Shown here: positions 37,777-47,993 of the stretch, piece after piece
Numbering within the stretch: position 1 is the first letter of the stretch
Layout of the letters: each line of letters opens with the position of its first letter
DNA from: Tautonia rosea
GTDB lineage: Bacteria; Planctomycetota; Planctomycetia; Isosphaerales; Isosphaeraceae
NCBI RefSeq assembly: GCF_012958305.1
Contig: NZ_JABBYO010000001.1
Coordinates: 434,001-498,000 of the forward strand
Reading direction: 5' to 3'
DNA length: 64,000 nt
The notes under the pieces: model-generated
Told to the model about the DNA's origin: nothing
Database searches by the model: none
What the model saw: the letters and a program-made list of their open reading frames with translations, nothing else
Translations under genes and position numbers: made by a program

Positions 37777-38742
37777 TCAGAACGCGTCGGCCGAGATGAC
37801 CTCGCCACCATTCCGCGTCCCCAACGCTCTCCAGGTTTCGAGTGCGACCGTCTCCTTGATGAACCGGACCGACCCGTCCGCCATCCCGACATTGACCCCG
37901 CCCGGATGGCGGCTATTGGCAATGGTCATGATCCGCGAGGGTGGGAACATGCACGACACCGAGTTTGGAGGGCCAGAGTGCCAGTAACTCGTCGTTGAGT
38001 GATAACCGTACGTCCAGGGAGCTCCCACGTCGCTGACCCGCTGAAACTGGAGATCGCGCCAATCCATGTTCCGACACAGCTGCACGGCCTCATCGGCATT
38101 GGCCGGATAGGTCTGCGGCCAGAACGTGTCGCCCTCCCGAGTCGCTCGGGTGTTATCAAAATCCCCCAGTACGTGCTCGCTGAAGGCTGCGGTCTGGCTC
38201 AGGCCGTCGCGAATGTTGGCTGCCTTGATCCCTACCGAGGCAAAGAACAGCCCATTGGGGGCAGGTAATCCGGCGTTCACTCCGCTCGGGTCACTGGCAC
38301 CATGCCACATGACGACACTCGTCCCTTCATTCACCCGATAATTCGTTCCCCCCCACCCCATTGGCAGCTCGGCCGTATCCGAAGGACAGAGTAAGAGTTC
38401 AAGATTCGTCGTCGTGACCGTCCGGTTGTCCAGGCCAGACCAGGACAGGTCAAAGTTCAACGCACTGGCGACCGTTGCCTGCTCCACATACGGCAAAATG
38501 CGGGCAATCGACGAAAATGAGGTGTCGAACGGGATGGTTCGTCCCAGCGGAAAGGTCCCATTCGCGTCGTGGTACGTATGGAGCGCAATTCCGAGTTGCT
38601 TCAGGTTGTTCAAACACTGTGCACGCCTTGCCGCCTCGCGAGCACTCTGGACCGCAGGCAAGAGTAAGGCAATCAGCACGCCGATAATTGCAATGACGAC
38701 CAACAACTCAATCAAGGTAAACGCGCGTCGGCGCAAGTTCAT
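37777..38742 (-). CDS. DUF1559 protein with prepilin-type N-terminus
   Basis: A 321-residue pseudopilin-like protein. The N-terminus has the type IV prepilin cleavage/methylation motif [20 protein letters not shown] and the following [25 protein letters not shown], characteristic of the DUF1559 family expanded in planctomycetes. The C-terminal end has the [17 protein letters not shown] block. It is probably processed by a prepilin peptidase and displayed on a filament or surface structure. AGAGGAAC lies before the ATG. Confidence 0.95.
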   Translation of the reverse strand: MNLRRRAFTLIELLVVIAIIGVLIALLLPAVQSAREAARRAQCLNNLKQLGIALHTYHDANGTFPLGRTIPFDTSFSSIARILPYVEQATVASALNFDLSWSGLDNRTVTTTNLELLLCPSDTAELPMGWGGTNYRVNEGTSVVMWHGASDPSGVNAGLPAPNGLFFASVGIKAANIRDGLSQTAAFSEHVLGDFDNTRATREGDTFWPQTYPANADEAVQLCRNMDWRDLQFQRVSDVGAPWTYGYHSTTSYWHSGPPNSVSCMFPPSRIMTIANSRHPGGVNVGMADGSVRFIKETVALETWRALGTRNGGEVISADAF

Positions 38743-39119
38743 CAGTCTGTTCCTCTCGTCTTCTTCGGGAATCGTGAGATGCGCAATCGACTCGATTGCG
38801 ACGCCTGAATGGGAACGGCGACACGATAGTGAAGACGGAGTCACGCTCGTTCAAAAACGGATTCGTCCGATGTCAACACGGTTCGACCTTGGTCCTCTCC
38901 TCGGTACGTGCGAGTCACCTCGTTGCTTCGCAACCAGGAACGAACATTCCCGGAGAATCTCAGGAGAGTCCGGTCGATCATTCGCACAGTCATGCTGAGC
39001 AAACGGTCGAGAGGGACGTTTCATGCGAATTCATTGCGAAATGAGGACAGCACGGTCCGCGAGCGGACTGCGGGTTGGCAACGACGTGTCAGACGAGACT
39101 GCGACGCGCGGGCTCCGCC
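38743..39119. other. Intergenic region, no gene seen
   Basis: About 377 bases upstream of the DUF1559 gene and downstream of the small secreted protein gene. It holds the DUF1559 promoter region. Frames in 38796-39044 and 38908-39241 read as low-quality shadow sequence without ribosome binding sites. Confidence 0.45.
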
Positions 39120-39566
39120 TCAGTCGAAGAGTCGAGGAGGATGGAAGATCCCACTGCTCAGGGGGGAGAAGTGCAGCAGGGGATCTAAAAACGGGAGGAT
39201 GTGGGGATCGGTCGATGGGTTCTGACACGAAGGCCCGTTGAGTGCCCAGTGTTCGAAGGTCGGAGGCACCAACGGAGCAGGTGATGAACTTGGAACTGCC
39301 GGTGCATTCGAGCATCCCGGCCCATCGCAGGGCTGCCCCGGAGCTGGAACGGGTTTATTGGTGTTCGGGATGTGCTCAAGGTCGCCTGTCAGTCCAAGCA
39401 CGTTAATAATTGCATCATCACCGGCTCGGCTCACATAGGAGCCACAGTGCTGCGCCTGGGCTGAGGAACCAAGAGACGCAACTGTCACCAGCACGATCAG
39501 CACCCACCCCAACGTGAGGAACAGGTGTTTTACCCGATCAACATCTGGAAGACGTTGCAAATCCAT
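39120..39566 (-). CDS. Small secreted Pro/Cys-rich protein
   Basis: A 148-residue predicted secreted protein. A signal peptide (GWVLIVLVTVASLGSSAQAQ) is followed by a Cys pattern (HCGSY, PCDGPGCSNAP, PSCQNP) and a Pro/Ser/His-rich tail. I do not recognise a function; Cys-rich short secreted proteins of this kind occur repeatedly in planctomycetes, as far as I recall. The ribosome binding site is weak, so confidence is moderate. Confidence 0.55.
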   Translation of the reverse strand: MDLQRLPDVDRVKHLFLTLGWVLIVLVTVASLGSSAQAQHCGSYVSRAGDDAIINVLGLTGDLEHIPNTNKPVPAPGQPCDGPGCSNAPAVPSSSPAPLVPPTFEHWALNGPSCQNPSTDPHILPFLDPLLHFSPLSSGIFHPPRLFD

Positions 39567-39842
39567 ACGGGCGAGCGTCTCGAGGGATCGACTGGAGTGA
39601 TGAGCACACGACGCATCAGGCTCGAACGGCCCGATCGAAGAAGTTGACTAATTATCAATAACGCATTCGGATCCGGATCGCAAGTGGGTCTCCCTTTCAA
39701 TTTTATTCTCTCCGTTCCTGGCAGGATTGCCGCAGGCCGAGCCCGACATGGGGGAGTGCCCGGATTCTCCAATCCGGACCCTCCCCCTCGGGATTGTCCA
39801 CCAGGAACGCACTGTCGATCGTTTCGCTTCAACGGCGCCAAC

Positions 39843-40754
39843 TCAAACAGCTGGCTCCTCCGCCGGCTCTGGCGAATCAGTAGGTGCGGGCTCGTCGACC
39901 TGTTCCGGCGAATCGGTTGCCTCTGCGTCTCCAGGCGGGCTGGCCGGAGCCTCCTCTTCCGTGGCGGGCTCACCCACGGCCGCTGGAGTTGCTTCTGCTT
40001 CCGCATCGGGAGCGGGATCAGCCGCTTCGGTGCCCTGTGAAGTCAAGATGATCCGGCCATCCTTGACCTCGATACTCTCAAACTTCGAGAACAACTCGCG
40101 CTGTTCCGGATTATCCGCCATGGATTCGGCGAGATTCTGGCCCCGGACTTGGTCCATCACCTCGTCGGGAACGGGCTCCCCTTTCACCTCGGCCTCCTGA
40201 ATTTGGAGGACGAGCAGGCCATTTCGGAGGAAGACGTCAAAGGTTCCAGACGCATTAAAGTAACGCCCGTCCAGCTTGTCGGTCCCGAGGAGCTTTTGCC
40301 CGAGATCCTCCACCGGAATGCTGACCTGACCGCGGAGCTTGTCCCCCTCAATCGTGAAGTGGACCCGTCCCTCGGCCTCTGCAACGACGTGCTGCGCCAC
40401 GAGATTGAACTCGTCGCTGCTCAGCGACAGTTCTTCCTTGCGGCCTTCATCCATCGCCTCCTTGAAGGTCTCCCAGCGGGCGATGACCTCCTGACGCTCC
40501 TCTTCGGCGAGCTGGATCTCGGGCAGCTCGACCGGTGCGGGATCGGTGTACTCCTCGATCACACCGATCAGCTTCCCTCTGGCAAAGAAGACCAGCGCGA
40601 TGATCAGGATCACGGTGACCACGAAGAGAATGCCCGAGATCAGGCATCCCCAGAACAAGCACCCCGGCCCCTTGCGCTCCGGAGGAGCCGCAGGGGCCTG
40701 AGGTTCCTGATACATGTCAAACTTCTCGGGTCCGAACGGGTCGCTTTGCGACAT
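39843..40754 (-). CDS. Single-pass membrane protein with acidic Pro/Ala tail
   Basis: A 303-residue protein: a short cytosolic Pro-rich start, one transmembrane helix (about residues 32-57, LFWGCLISGILFVVTVILIIALVFF), a periplasmic domain of about 170 residues with a mixed beta pattern (VHFTIEGDKLRGQVSIPVEDL, YFNASGTFDVFLRNGLLVLQI), and a C-terminal Glu/Ala/Pro-rich tail of about 65 residues. Two Cys flank the helix start. The tail resembles flexible spacer sequences. Function unknown; there is no operon partner on either side. Confidence 0.7.
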   Translation of the reverse strand: MSQSDPFGPEKFDMYQEPQAPAAPPERKGPGCLFWGCLISGILFVVTVILIIALVFFARGKLIGVIEEYTDPAPVELPEIQLAEEERQEVIARWETFKEAMDEGRKEELSLSSDEFNLVAQHVVAEAEGRVHFTIEGDKLRGQVSIPVEDLGQKLLGTDKLDGRYFNASGTFDVFLRNGLLVLQIQEAEVKGEPVPDEVMDQVRGQNLAESMADNPEQRELFSKFESIEVKDGRIILTSQGTEAADPAPDAEAEATPAAVGEPATEEEAPASPPGDAEATDSPEQVDEPAPTDSPEPAEEPAV

Positions 40755-41108
40755 GGATCGCCTCGGTCAAGATGGAATCAACGAAGATGTTTCGGGTGAT
40801 TCGTTTGATCGCGTGAAGTTGCGATCATGAATAACCCCTTTCAAGCAGTACTGCCGTGAACGAGCAGGCAGGCCCGTCACCGGCAAACCCTTGCAAGCGC
40901 CCCGATCTCGACCACCACGTCTTGCCTGTTCGAAGCAATCCAGGGCATCTTCGGCGGGTCGAGACGTGTTCGCGAACGAGGGCACCTGCAATCGATCGCT
41001 TGTTTCCAAAGAGTGTATCGCATCCCGAGCCAATTTCTTACGGGATCCCGCTCAAAATCGCTCGTCACTCTGCCCGGAGGTTCTCCCTCGAACCCGCGTC
41101 GGACACGA
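40755..41108. other. Intergenic region, no gene seen
   Basis: About 354 bases upstream of the single-pass membrane protein gene and downstream of the next minus-strand gene. Short frames here show no coding character. No hairpin or RNA gene stands out. Confidence 0.45.
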
Positions 41109-41711
41109 TCACCGGAACTGGCTCCGGTAGATCATGGAGAGGACGTACAGTCCAATCACGGCCCATCCCATGCCGAGCAAGAGCCCGAACCGTTCGCGCC
41201 AGTGCATCGGCGCGGGTGACCGTCGTGTTCCCCGTCGCCTCCTTCGGAGCCACCCTCCGGCCAGGAGCGACGCGGTCACATACACGGCCATCAACGGCGT
41301 GCCGTAGAAGAAACAGATCTCCGCGGCCGAGGGATCAACGATCGGCGGAGACTGACCTCGTGCGCTCGATCGCCGCCCAACGATGATCGGCGGCCAGAGC
41401 AGCCAGGCGGCCGTCCCGTGTGCGAACCAAAGGAGCGTTCCCGATCTGAAGCGTCGGTGTCTGCCTCGCCGACGCTCCCAGAGCAACAGGGGCACCCCCA
41501 CCAGCGAGGCCCCACCCAGCACCGCTCCACCCAGCACCACGAACGATTCACCGAGCGACGTCTCATCACGGAAGATCGGCAACCCGACGGCCAGTCCCAC
41601 CCCGATCCCTGCCACCACGATCATCAGTTCGCCGATCGTCGGACGCGGTCTTCGGGGAGCAGGTGTGACTCGCGAGGTCGTCTTCGAGCCTTGACTATCG
41701 GTCGGGTCCAT
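41109..41711 (-). CDS. Polytopic membrane protein of unknown function
   Basis: A 200-residue protein with about five hydrophobic segments (for example IGELMIVVAGIGVGLAVGLPIF, TLLWFAHGTAAWLLWPPIIV, YGTPLMAVYVTASLLAGGWL, LLGMGWAVIGLYVLSMIY) and Arg-rich loops. No recognisable family. AGAGGAAC precedes the ATG. Next on the strand upstream is a DUF4190-type protein. Confidence 0.65.
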   Translation of the reverse strand: MDPTDSQGSKTTSRVTPAPRRPRPTIGELMIVVAGIGVGLAVGLPIFRDETSLGESFVVLGGAVLGGASLVGVPLLLWERRRGRHRRFRSGTLLWFAHGTAAWLLWPPIIVGRRSSARGQSPPIVDPSAAEICFFYGTPLMAVYVTASLLAGGWLRRRRRGTRRSPAPMHWRERFGLLLGMGWAVIGLYVLSMIYRSQFR

Positions 41712-41797
41712 GACCGTTCCTCTGCGATGTGAAGCCGTCCAAGGTCATCCGATCAGCCACACCCGCCGTCGGGCCTTTCTGAATTCCAAGAGTGGAT

Positions 41798-42370
41798 TCA
41801 ATTCAATTCAGGCAACTCCGGAGGATTCGGCAAACCTTCGATGGAACGGCGCAATCCAGGGTGATGCAGCCGGATGGACCCCTTCGGGAAAGAATCATGG
41901 CTGATCGATGCGTCGCCGTGCTCAATGATCATCTGGCCATCATTCAGCCGCTGAATCAGGACGTTCGGTCGGTCGACAGACTCGAGGGCGTGGGCCGGTG
42001 CGAACGTATGCTCCGTAACGGCCATCTCACGCTCTGCACTTCCTCTCACCAAAACCATCGTAAAGCCGAGCACCACCAGCATCGTCAACACGGTGAGCCC
42101 GATCCAGACATATCCCAGGATCAGCCCGGTTCGTGCCAGGGCGTCTCCACCGAGCCTTCCGTTCGATTTCCGGATTTCTCCCCGCGCCACGTGACCCGAG
42201 ACCACCGCTGTGACGGGGCCCACGACGGGAAGGAAAAACCCAGCGATCCCCGCCACCAGGCTCACGATCGCCAACCGTTCGGTCGGCAACTCGTGGGGCA
42301 CCAGCTTCTCCGGCACCTCTTCGAACTCCGGGTCGTATGCGTGCTCGGTTGAGGACCAGGAGGCAGACAT
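41798..42370 (-). CDS. DUF4190-type membrane protein
   Basis: A 190-residue protein. The DUF4190 core is seen as ERLAIVSLVAGIAGFFLPVVG followed by a Gly/His-containing turn (VSGHVARGEIRKS) and a second helix (TGLILGYVWIGLTVLTML), the usual two-helix module, with a 60-residue C-terminal soluble part. Probably an integral membrane helper of unknown role. It is followed 86 bases later by another membrane protein gene on the same strand. Confidence 0.75.
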   Translation of the reverse strand: MSASWSSTEHAYDPEFEEVPEKLVPHELPTERLAIVSLVAGIAGFFLPVVGPVTAVVSGHVARGEIRKSNGRLGGDALARTGLILGYVWIGLTVLTMLVVLGFTMVLVRGSAEREMAVTEHTFAPAHALESVDRPNVLIQRLNDGQMIIEHGDASISHDSFPKGSIRLHHPGLRRSIEGLPNPPELPELN

Positions 42371-42479
42371 GGCGCATGCTCCAGGCAGGGCAAAAGGAGA
42401 CGGTTCAATCGTTCGGAATCAAAGAGTCTTCGCCTGATGGCCGGCATTCTTTCCGACCAGTTCAAAAAAAAGACCTCGA

Positions 42480-44042
42480 TCACTCCCACTCAATCGTCCC
42501 TGGTGGTTTGCTCGTAATGTCGTAGGCCACCCGGTTCACGCCCTTCACCTCGTTGATGATCCGGCTCGACGCCCGAGCCAGCAGCTCGGGGGGCAACCTT
42601 GTCCAGTCGGCGGTCATGAAGTCATCGGTGTCCACGCATCGCAGGGCGACGACGTTTTCGTACGTTCGCCCGTCTCCCATCACCCCGACCGACTGCACCG
42701 GCAACAACACCGCGAAGGCCTGTCCCGTTGCGCGTTCCAGGCCTCCGGCACGCAGCTCTTCCAGGAAGATCGTATCGGCCCGCCGAAGCACTTCCAGCCG
42801 CTCTCTTGTAATTGCTCCCAGACATCGAACGGCCAGACCGGGACCGGGGAACGGGTGACGCCAGACCTGGCTCTCAGGCAATCCCAGCTCGATCCCGAGC
42901 CGTCTCACCTCGTCCTTGAACAGGTCGCGCAGGGGCTCGATCAGCTCGAAGCCGAGTTCCGCCGGCAAGCCGCCCACGTTGTGATGATGCTTGATCGTCG
43001 CCGCGGGGGCATCGGCCGAGCCTCCACTTTCAATGACGTCAGGATACAAGGTCCCCTGCGCCAGGAACCGGGCGTTCGGAATTGACTTCGCCTCATCCCG
43101 AAACACGTCGATGAACGTGTGGCCGATCTTCACCCGCTTCTCTTGCGGATCGGTCAGGCCGTCGAGCACCTTCAAAAACCGCTCCGAGGCGTCGATCACC
43201 CGGAGTTCGGCCTTCGAATGCTTGCCGAACATGTCCACGACCGCGGCCCGCTCCCCCGCTCTGAGCAAGCCATTATCCACAAAGATGCAGACGACTCGTT
43301 CTCCCAGCGCCCTCGCCAGCAAGGCCGCCGTCACCGAGGAATCGACCCCGCCCGATACCCCGCAGACGACCCGCTCGTCCGGCCCGACCTGCCGCCGAAT
43401 CGCCGACACCGCCTGGTCGAGATACGCCTCCATCGTCCAGTCGCCCGCACTTCCCGCGATCCGGTCGAGGAAGTTCCCCAGGATATGAGCCCCGAGCGTC
43501 GTGTGACTCACCTCCGGGTGAAACTGGAGTCCGTAGACCTCCTTCGATCGGTGGCGGACCGCCGCCATCGGGCATGTTGCGGTCGCTGCGAGCCCCTCAA
43601 AGTCGGGGCTGAGCGTGTGCACCTGATCGCCGTGGCTCATCCAGACCGTCGTCCCCGTCGTCACCTCGGCCAGGAGCGGCGAAGCGTCGTTGACCTGCGT
43701 CAGGGCGGCCGGCCCGTACTCGCGAGACGGGACCGAGTCGACCTTGCTCCCGAGCGCCTGACAGGCCAGTTGCATCCCGTAGCAGATGCCCAGAATCGGC
43801 ACGTCCAGCTCGAACAGTCCCGGGTCGCATTTCGGCGCGTTCAGCTCATAAACGCTTGACGGGCCTCCGGAGAGGATGATGGCCATCGGGTCCAGTTCTT
43901 TGACCCGATCGGCCGTGATGTCGTGCCGGACGATGATCGCAAACGCTCTCCGCTCCCGGACACGCCGGGCAATCAACTGAACGTACTGCGAACCGAAATC
44001 GAGCACGAGAACCGGACGCCGGGACGGATCGGCGGGCTGCAT
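42480..44042 (-). CDS. guaA: GMP synthase (glutamine-hydrolysing)
   Basis: A 520-residue enzyme converting XMP to GMP. The class I glutaminase domain has the catalytic Cys in GICYGMQLA near residue 84 and the His/Glu pair in QFHPEVSHT; the ATP-pyrophosphatase P-loop [12 protein letters not shown] is near 224; the C-terminal dimerisation domain ends normally (PPGTIEWE). ATG 44042 is preferred to 44090. The gene is flanked by unrelated genes, so purine-gene clustering is absent here. Confidence 0.97.
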   Translation of the reverse strand: MQPADPSRRPVLVLDFGSQYVQLIARRVRERRAFAIIVRHDITADRVKELDPMAIILSGGPSSVYELNAPKCDPGLFELDVPILGICYGMQLACQALGSKVDSVPSREYGPAALTQVNDASPLLAEVTTGTTVWMSHGDQVHTLSPDFEGLAATATCPMAAVRHRSKEVYGLQFHPEVSHTTLGAHILGNFLDRIAGSAGDWTMEAYLDQAVSAIRRQVGPDERVVCGVSGGVDSSVTAALLARALGERVVCIFVDNGLLRAGERAAVVDMFGKHSKAELRVIDASERFLKVLDGLTDPQEKRVKIGHTFIDVFRDEAKSIPNARFLAQGTLYPDVIESGGSADAPAATIKHHHNVGGLPAELGFELIEPLRDLFKDEVRRLGIELGLPESQVWRHPFPGPGLAVRCLGAITRERLEVLRRADTIFLEELRAGGLERATGQAFAVLLPVQSVGVMGDGRTYENVVALRCVDTDDFMTADWTRLPPELLARASSRIINEVKGVNRVAYDITSKPPGTIEWE

Positions 44043-44178
44043 CGGTGGGGCGAACCTCAAGGACGGCCAGGAAGGGGAGTCGCGAACCAAGCCGTCATCC
44101 TAATCCGACCAACCACCCTTTGAGAATCGCAATCGCCCCAAGATCCCCTGAGCCGTTCGATCCGATTGAGCATCTTCA

Positions 44179-44231
44179 ACCCTCTCACCCGTTTGCGGGG
44201 GAGAGAATGGCCGACAGGTCGGGTGAGGGGG
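44179..44231. repeat. REP-like palindromic intergenic element
   Basis: An imperfect palindrome: CCTCTCACCCG, a short TTG loop, CGGGGGAGAG, then a flanking part with GGGTGAGGGG. Such CCCTCNCCCG-type palindromes recur between genes in many high-GC bacteria. Only one copy lies in this window, so repeat status rests on family resemblance. Confidence 0.4.
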
Positions 44232-44324
44232 CCGCTGACGAATCCCCAAGCACTGCGTCCTTGCCCTCGCCCCGATTGCGGGCAAGCACGTCCTCCCGCC
44301 GACTGCATCCCCCTTCTTCCCTCA

Positions 44325-44996
44325 TCACGATTCGACCGGAGGCTCCTGCTCCATCAGCGGCATCGGCCGTCCGGCACTCGCCTGTCTCAGCCGCGCCACG
44401 CTCGGCGGCGGGGTGAGGATTTCCGAAAGAATGATCGCCTCCCGGAGCCGATTCAGGTTCACCCCTTGCTCCCCTCCCAGGTTCGCCCAGGCCGAAAGAC
44501 CCGGCGGCAGCACCGCCCCTCGTGATTGCGACCCTCGAGTCGCTTCGGCCGAAATCGGTCCCAGCCCTCGTTGAATCTCAGCCTCGTCCATCCGGGCATC
44601 ATCGTAGATCGCATAGACTTGCTGGATGTCCGCCGGGACCGGGCGCGGCGTGCGAGGCGATTCCCCGACCCGGTTCGGAGGGGAAGCCGTTTCTTCCGCC
44701 TTCTTCGGTTGCGAGCGACTACTCCGGGCCGCACAGCGGTTCGTGTCTCGCGGCGATTGAGCCCGGCCGGGGCTCGTCCGCGATCGCTCTGGAGCATTTC
44801 CTCTCGGGGCTCTCGATGGTGTTTGTGGCGCTCGCGAAGGTCCGCCCGGTGGCACGGGTCGAGGACCGATGCGCTCTCGGACCGGAGGTTGCGGCGCCTC
44901 AGCTTTCCCGAAAACCTGATTCAAGGCCCAGATCACCAGGAAGATCGCAGGCACCAGATACTGAATCGAAAACTCGGCCCAGAGCAGCGGTGGCAT
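44325..44996 (-). CDS. Membrane-anchored Pro/Arg-rich protein
   Basis: A 223-residue protein with one N-terminal hydrophobic helix (about residues 8-30, IQYLVPAIFLVIWALNQVF), a Pro/Arg/Ser-rich disordered stretch of about 90 residues, and a C-terminal part of about 90 residues that includes LRQASAGRPMPLMEQ. No family recognised. GGGAGAG precedes the ATG. It may be a short anchored adaptor; no partner is evident. Confidence 0.6.
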   Translation of the reverse strand: MPPLLWAEFSIQYLVPAIFLVIWALNQVFGKAEAPQPPVRERIGPRPVPPGGPSRAPQTPSRAPRGNAPERSRTSPGRAQSPRDTNRCAARSSRSQPKKAEETASPPNRVGESPRTPRPVPADIQQVYAIYDDARMDEAEIQRGLGPISAEATRGSQSRGAVLPPGLSAWANLGGEQGVNLNRLREAIILSEILTPPPSVARLRQASAGRPMPLMEQEPPVES

Positions 44997-45398
44997 GGCG
45001 ATTCTCTCCCGGCAGCGTCGGTCGGCGGATCCCGCGTGTTTGCTTAGCCTATTCTAGGCACACTCCCCCGTTCGGCGAAACGTCGCCCTTGCCATCCTCT
45101 CTTAGGATCGCCTCCCCCGATTCGCCCCGACTCCTAGCTGATCTGGATCGCCAGAAGAGTTTTCCTCATCCGTTCAATCCATTTTTTGTGACTGGACCTC
45201 CCAGATTTCCCGATGATATCCCCAAAGACACGTCGCAATTGAGGACCGATCCGCCCCCCGCCGTTGGTCGTCGAGGGGCGGCCGAGGACCGCGCCGGGAT
45301 GAGACGGCGACTTCCCACACGGCAACCGGGCTGATGATCACGGACCCGCCCGGTCATCGTGCCGCTTGAACTCCTCTCCTGGGACGCTCCTTGTCATC
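44997..45398. other. Intergenic region between divergent genes
   Basis: About 400 bases between the starts of the two divergent genes at 44996 and 45399. It should hold both promoters. No convincing hexamers, hairpin or RNA gene were found. Confidence 0.45.
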
Positions 45399-46166
45399 AT
45401 GGACATGCACCCCTCGAACGGTTCGCCGTCGTCGTCGGAATCGAGCTTCAACTCCTCATCCTCGATGGCCTTTTCGTCGCTGATGAGCCTGTCTCTGGTT
45501 GATCCCGACCCCTCTCACTTCGAACACCTCACCGCGAGCCTGCTCGCCTCGGTCGATCCCGAGGATGCTCAGGAGCGCCTGCTGGTCGAACTCCTGATCC
45601 TCGCCGCCCAGCGCCTCCGCCGTGCTTCGCTCGCCGAATCCGAGGCCGAGATCCCCGACCTCTCCTGGTGCCGCTTCCAGACCCTCGCCGATCGGAACTT
45701 CCGCGCCGCCCTGAAGGACCTCCGCCAGCACCGCGACCACAAGTCCGCTCCCGTTGCCTCTCCCGCGACCAGAAACCGAAAGGGCTCCCGAACTTCTTCC
45801 CAGGCGGGTGAAGCGAATCCCCTTCCCGAGCTTCCCCCCCCTCCTCCTGAATCGACCCCCGAGGAGATTGCCGACGCCTACGCCAACTGGCGCATTCACA
45901 TTGCCCTCGTTCGTAGCATGAGCGAGGAATGGCCCGTCATCCTCCGCCTCCGCCGCGAGGTCGAAGACGTCGCTGCCTGGCTCGCCGACGGCAAGACCGA
46001 GGAGGAGCTGATGACCTGGTATCCCGGCCTCACCCGAGCCGACATTGCCGCCTGCCGCGCCTGCGACGCCGAAGGCCTCTGTGGCCCATTCGACCCCGCC
46101 GACGGCCCCTACCCGCCCGGCTTGCCCGTTCTCGACGACCTGCCTGACGAAGAACCCGAGACCTGA
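45399..46166 (+). CDS. Hypothetical protein with C-terminal DUF433-like helix-turn-helix
   Basis: A 255-residue protein. The first half has a low-complexity Ser-rich start and a helical region (PEDAQERLLVELLILAAQRLRRA). The last 100 residues include DGKTEEELMTWYPGLTRADIAACRACD, matching the DUF433 winged-helix pattern often found in antitoxin-type proteins. A toxin partner is not adjacent, so an antitoxin role is not supported. The start is uncertain: ATG 45399 is used, TTG 45366 is possible, and neither has a strong ribosome binding site. Confidence 0.6.
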   Translation: MDMHPSNGSPSSSESSFNSSSSMAFSSLMSLSLVDPDPSHFEHLTASLLASVDPEDAQERLLVELLILAAQRLRRASLAESEAEIPDLSWCRFQTLADRNFRAALKDLRQHRDHKSAPVASPATRNRKGSRTSSQAGEANPLPELPPPPPESTPEEIADAYANWRIHIALVRSMSEEWPVILRLRREVEDVAAWLADGKTEEELMTWYPGLTRADIAACRACDAEGLCGPFDPADGPYPPGLPVLDDLPDEEPET

Positions 46167-46315
46167 GCGTCCCTCAATCACCAACGCCGGAGATCACACA
46201 TCCTGGCTTGAGGGCCGGGGAGAACGAACGATCGACTTGCGTTTCTCAACGGAGGTTGGGACCTTCGAACTCCCCCGCGGTGACCTCTCTTCTCCCCTTC
46301 CAGGGTTCCAGATTC

Positions 46316-46804
46316 ATGCCGCATCGAAGACGGATCACGGTCGCTCGCCTGATGGGAATGGTCGCGGTCGTCGCGCTGTGTCTCGGTGGGGTGTTGCAAG
46401 TCCGCACCTGGTTCCTGGGCTGGTTAACGGCGCACAACCGCTCACAGGCGATCGTGTCGGCGGAGGCGTTCGAGGCAAGAGAGCCGGTCGAGTTGGCCTT
46501 TGCCGCCCGGTTCCTGGACGGGGCAGAACTGGCCAGGCGATCGGGGGAACCATTCAACGCCTTGATCCTGCAAGAGGCAGCCCTGGCCTGCCTCCGACGC
46601 GCCGCCTTTGCCCGGGAAACAGCGGCCTACTGGCGGTTTGCCGAACAGACCGCCCCGGCCTGGCCCACCGGCGCGGGAACCGGCCGTGCCCGAGCCTTCG
46701 CATCGAACGCCGAAGGGAGGTTCGCCTACGAGGTCGCCCTGCCGATCCTCCGGCACTACGACGCCAGGACTCCCACGTTTGACGATTCCCTCCGAGGTCG
46801 GTAA
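46316..46804 (+). CDS. Hypothetical single-pass membrane protein
   Basis: A 162-residue protein with a basic N-terminus and one hydrophobic helix (about residues 9-31, ARLMGMVAVVALCLGGVLQV), followed by a helical soluble region rich in Ala and Arg. No recognised family. It ends 138 bases before rpsB on the same strand. ATG 46316 is preferred to 46208 because the helix begins right after it. Confidence 0.6.
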   Translation: MPHRRRITVARLMGMVAVVALCLGGVLQVRTWFLGWLTAHNRSQAIVSAEAFEAREPVELAFAARFLDGAELARRSGEPFNALILQEAALACLRRAAFARETAAYWRFAEQTAPAWPTGAGTGRARAFASNAEGRFAYEVALPILRHYDARTPTFDDSLRGR

Positions 46805-46835
46805 ACTTGGCGGCTCGACCGAGTCGTGTTCCGTG

Positions 46836-46866
46836 TTGACCGAACCCACTCGACCATCCCGATAGC
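46836..46866 (+). promoter_or_regulatory. Possible rpsB promoter
   Basis: TTGACC at 46836-46841 is a good -35; the best -10 candidate is GATAGC at 46861-46866, with a long 19-base spacer. It lies about 75 bases upstream of rpsB and is a weak prediction. Confidence 0.3.
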
Positions 46867-46942
46867 AAGGCCGCCCCGAGGGCACGTCGCCCCCGGACCA
46901 TCGGCCGGACGACCATCTGACTGCCCCCGGAGGGGATTGCTC

Positions 46943-47923
46943 GTGGCGATCGCTGTGAAGGACTTGATCGAAGCCGGCGTGCACTACGGCCACCGCGCCA
47001 GCCGCTGGAACCCGAAGATGAAGCCGTACATCTACGGCAAGCGCAACCTGATTCATATCATCGACTTGAAGGAGACCGTCCGCGGCCTTCTGCGGGCGAC
47101 CAAGTACTTCAACCGCGTCGCCGCTGGCGGCGGCCTGATCCTCTTCGTCGGCACCAAGCGCCAGGCCGTCGACATCGTGGTCGAGCACGCCACGAAGTGC
47201 GGTATGCCCTACGTCACCGAGCGATGGCTCGGCGGCACCCTGACGAACTTCCAGACCATTCGCAGCCGCCTCGACCGCCTTGACGAGCTGGAGCAGACGC
47301 TCGACAGCGACATGGCCCTGACCTACTCAAAGAAGGCCCTCAGCACGCTGAACCGCGAGCGCCGCAAGATTTCGAGGAACCTCGAAGGCATCCGGCACAT
47401 GACTCGCCGGCCCGAGGCCATGTTCGTCATCGACCCGCACCGCGAGAAGATCGCCGTCAGCGAGGCCCGGAAGCTCGGCGTCAAGGTCGTCGCCCTGATG
47501 GACACCGACTGCGACCCCGACGTCGTTGACCTGCCGATCCCCGGTAACGACGACAGCATGCGAGCCATTGAGCTGATCCTCGACCGCCTGACTGCCGCCA
47601 TCATCGACGGCAAGGCCGCCGCTCCTCCCGAAGCTCAGCGCCCCGAGCCGGGTCAGCCGGGTGGACAGGGCCAGCGCGGTCGGCTCGAACGACGAGGCTC
47701 CGGCCCGCGGCCAGGAGACGCCCCAGGTGCTCCTGTCGCGGCTCCCGGTGCTCCGGCGTCCGCCCCCGCTCCGGCCGAGTCCGGCGAGGCGACTGCGTCG
47801 GCCGAACCGGCTCCCCCGAGCGAATCGGCTGCCGAACCGCAAGCCCCTTCGGCCGCTCCCGAGGCTCCTTCCTCACCTGAGGCCACCTCGGACGAGCCGC
47901 AGCAGCCTCCCGCGCAGGGCTGA
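46943..47923 (+). CDS. rpsB: 30S ribosomal protein S2 with long C-terminal extension
   Basis: Structural protein of the small ribosomal subunit. Family core blocks are clear: [63 protein letters not shown] and [22 protein letters not shown]2 is usually 230-260 residues; here 326, because the last 100 residues are a Pro/Ala/Glu-rich disordered tail. GTG 46943 is chosen: GGAGGGG lies 7 bases upstream, and the family N-terminus begins there. It opens the rpsB-tsf-pyrH-frr cluster. Confidence 0.95.
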   Translation: MAIAVKDLIEAGVHYGHRASRWNPKMKPYIYGKRNLIHIIDLKETVRGLLRATKYFNRVAAGGGLILFVGTKRQAVDIVVEHATKCGMPYVTERWLGGTLTNFQTIRSRLDRLDELEQTLDSDMALTYSKKALSTLNRERRKISRNLEGIRHMTRRPEAMFVIDPHREKIAVSEARKLGVKVVALMDTDCDPDVVDLPIPGNDDSMRAIELILDRLTAAIIDGKAAAPPEAQRPEPGQPGGQGQRGRLERRGSGPRPGDAPGAPVAAPGAPASAPAPAESGEATASAEPAPPSESAAEPQAPSAAPEAPSSPEATSDEPQQPPAQG

Positions 47924-47956
47924 TCTTGCTCCGAGCCTTGCCTGATTCCCCGATCC

Positions 47957-47993
47957 CTGGCCGTCGGTCGAGTGTTTCGCTCCCGACGGCCAG
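47957..47993 (+). terminator. Hairpin between rpsB and tsf
   Basis: A perfect 11-bp stem (CTGGCCGTCGG and complement) with a 15-base loop, 33 bases after the rpsB stop. There is no T tract, so it is more likely an attenuator or an RNA-processing structure that sets the rpsB:tsf ratio. The intervening 270 bases hold no gene. Confidence 0.5.

Noticed and set aside
43270-43290. TTATCCACA DnaA-box match in guaA, and another in the peroxidase gene near 25313
   Set aside because: Single isolated 9-mers inside conserved coding sequence, with no cluster and no dnaA/dnaN genes; chance matches.
45399-46166. DUF433-like protein as the antitoxin of a toxin-antitoxin pair
   Set aside because: The protein is long for an antitoxin, and neither neighbour resembles a PIN, RelE or other toxin.
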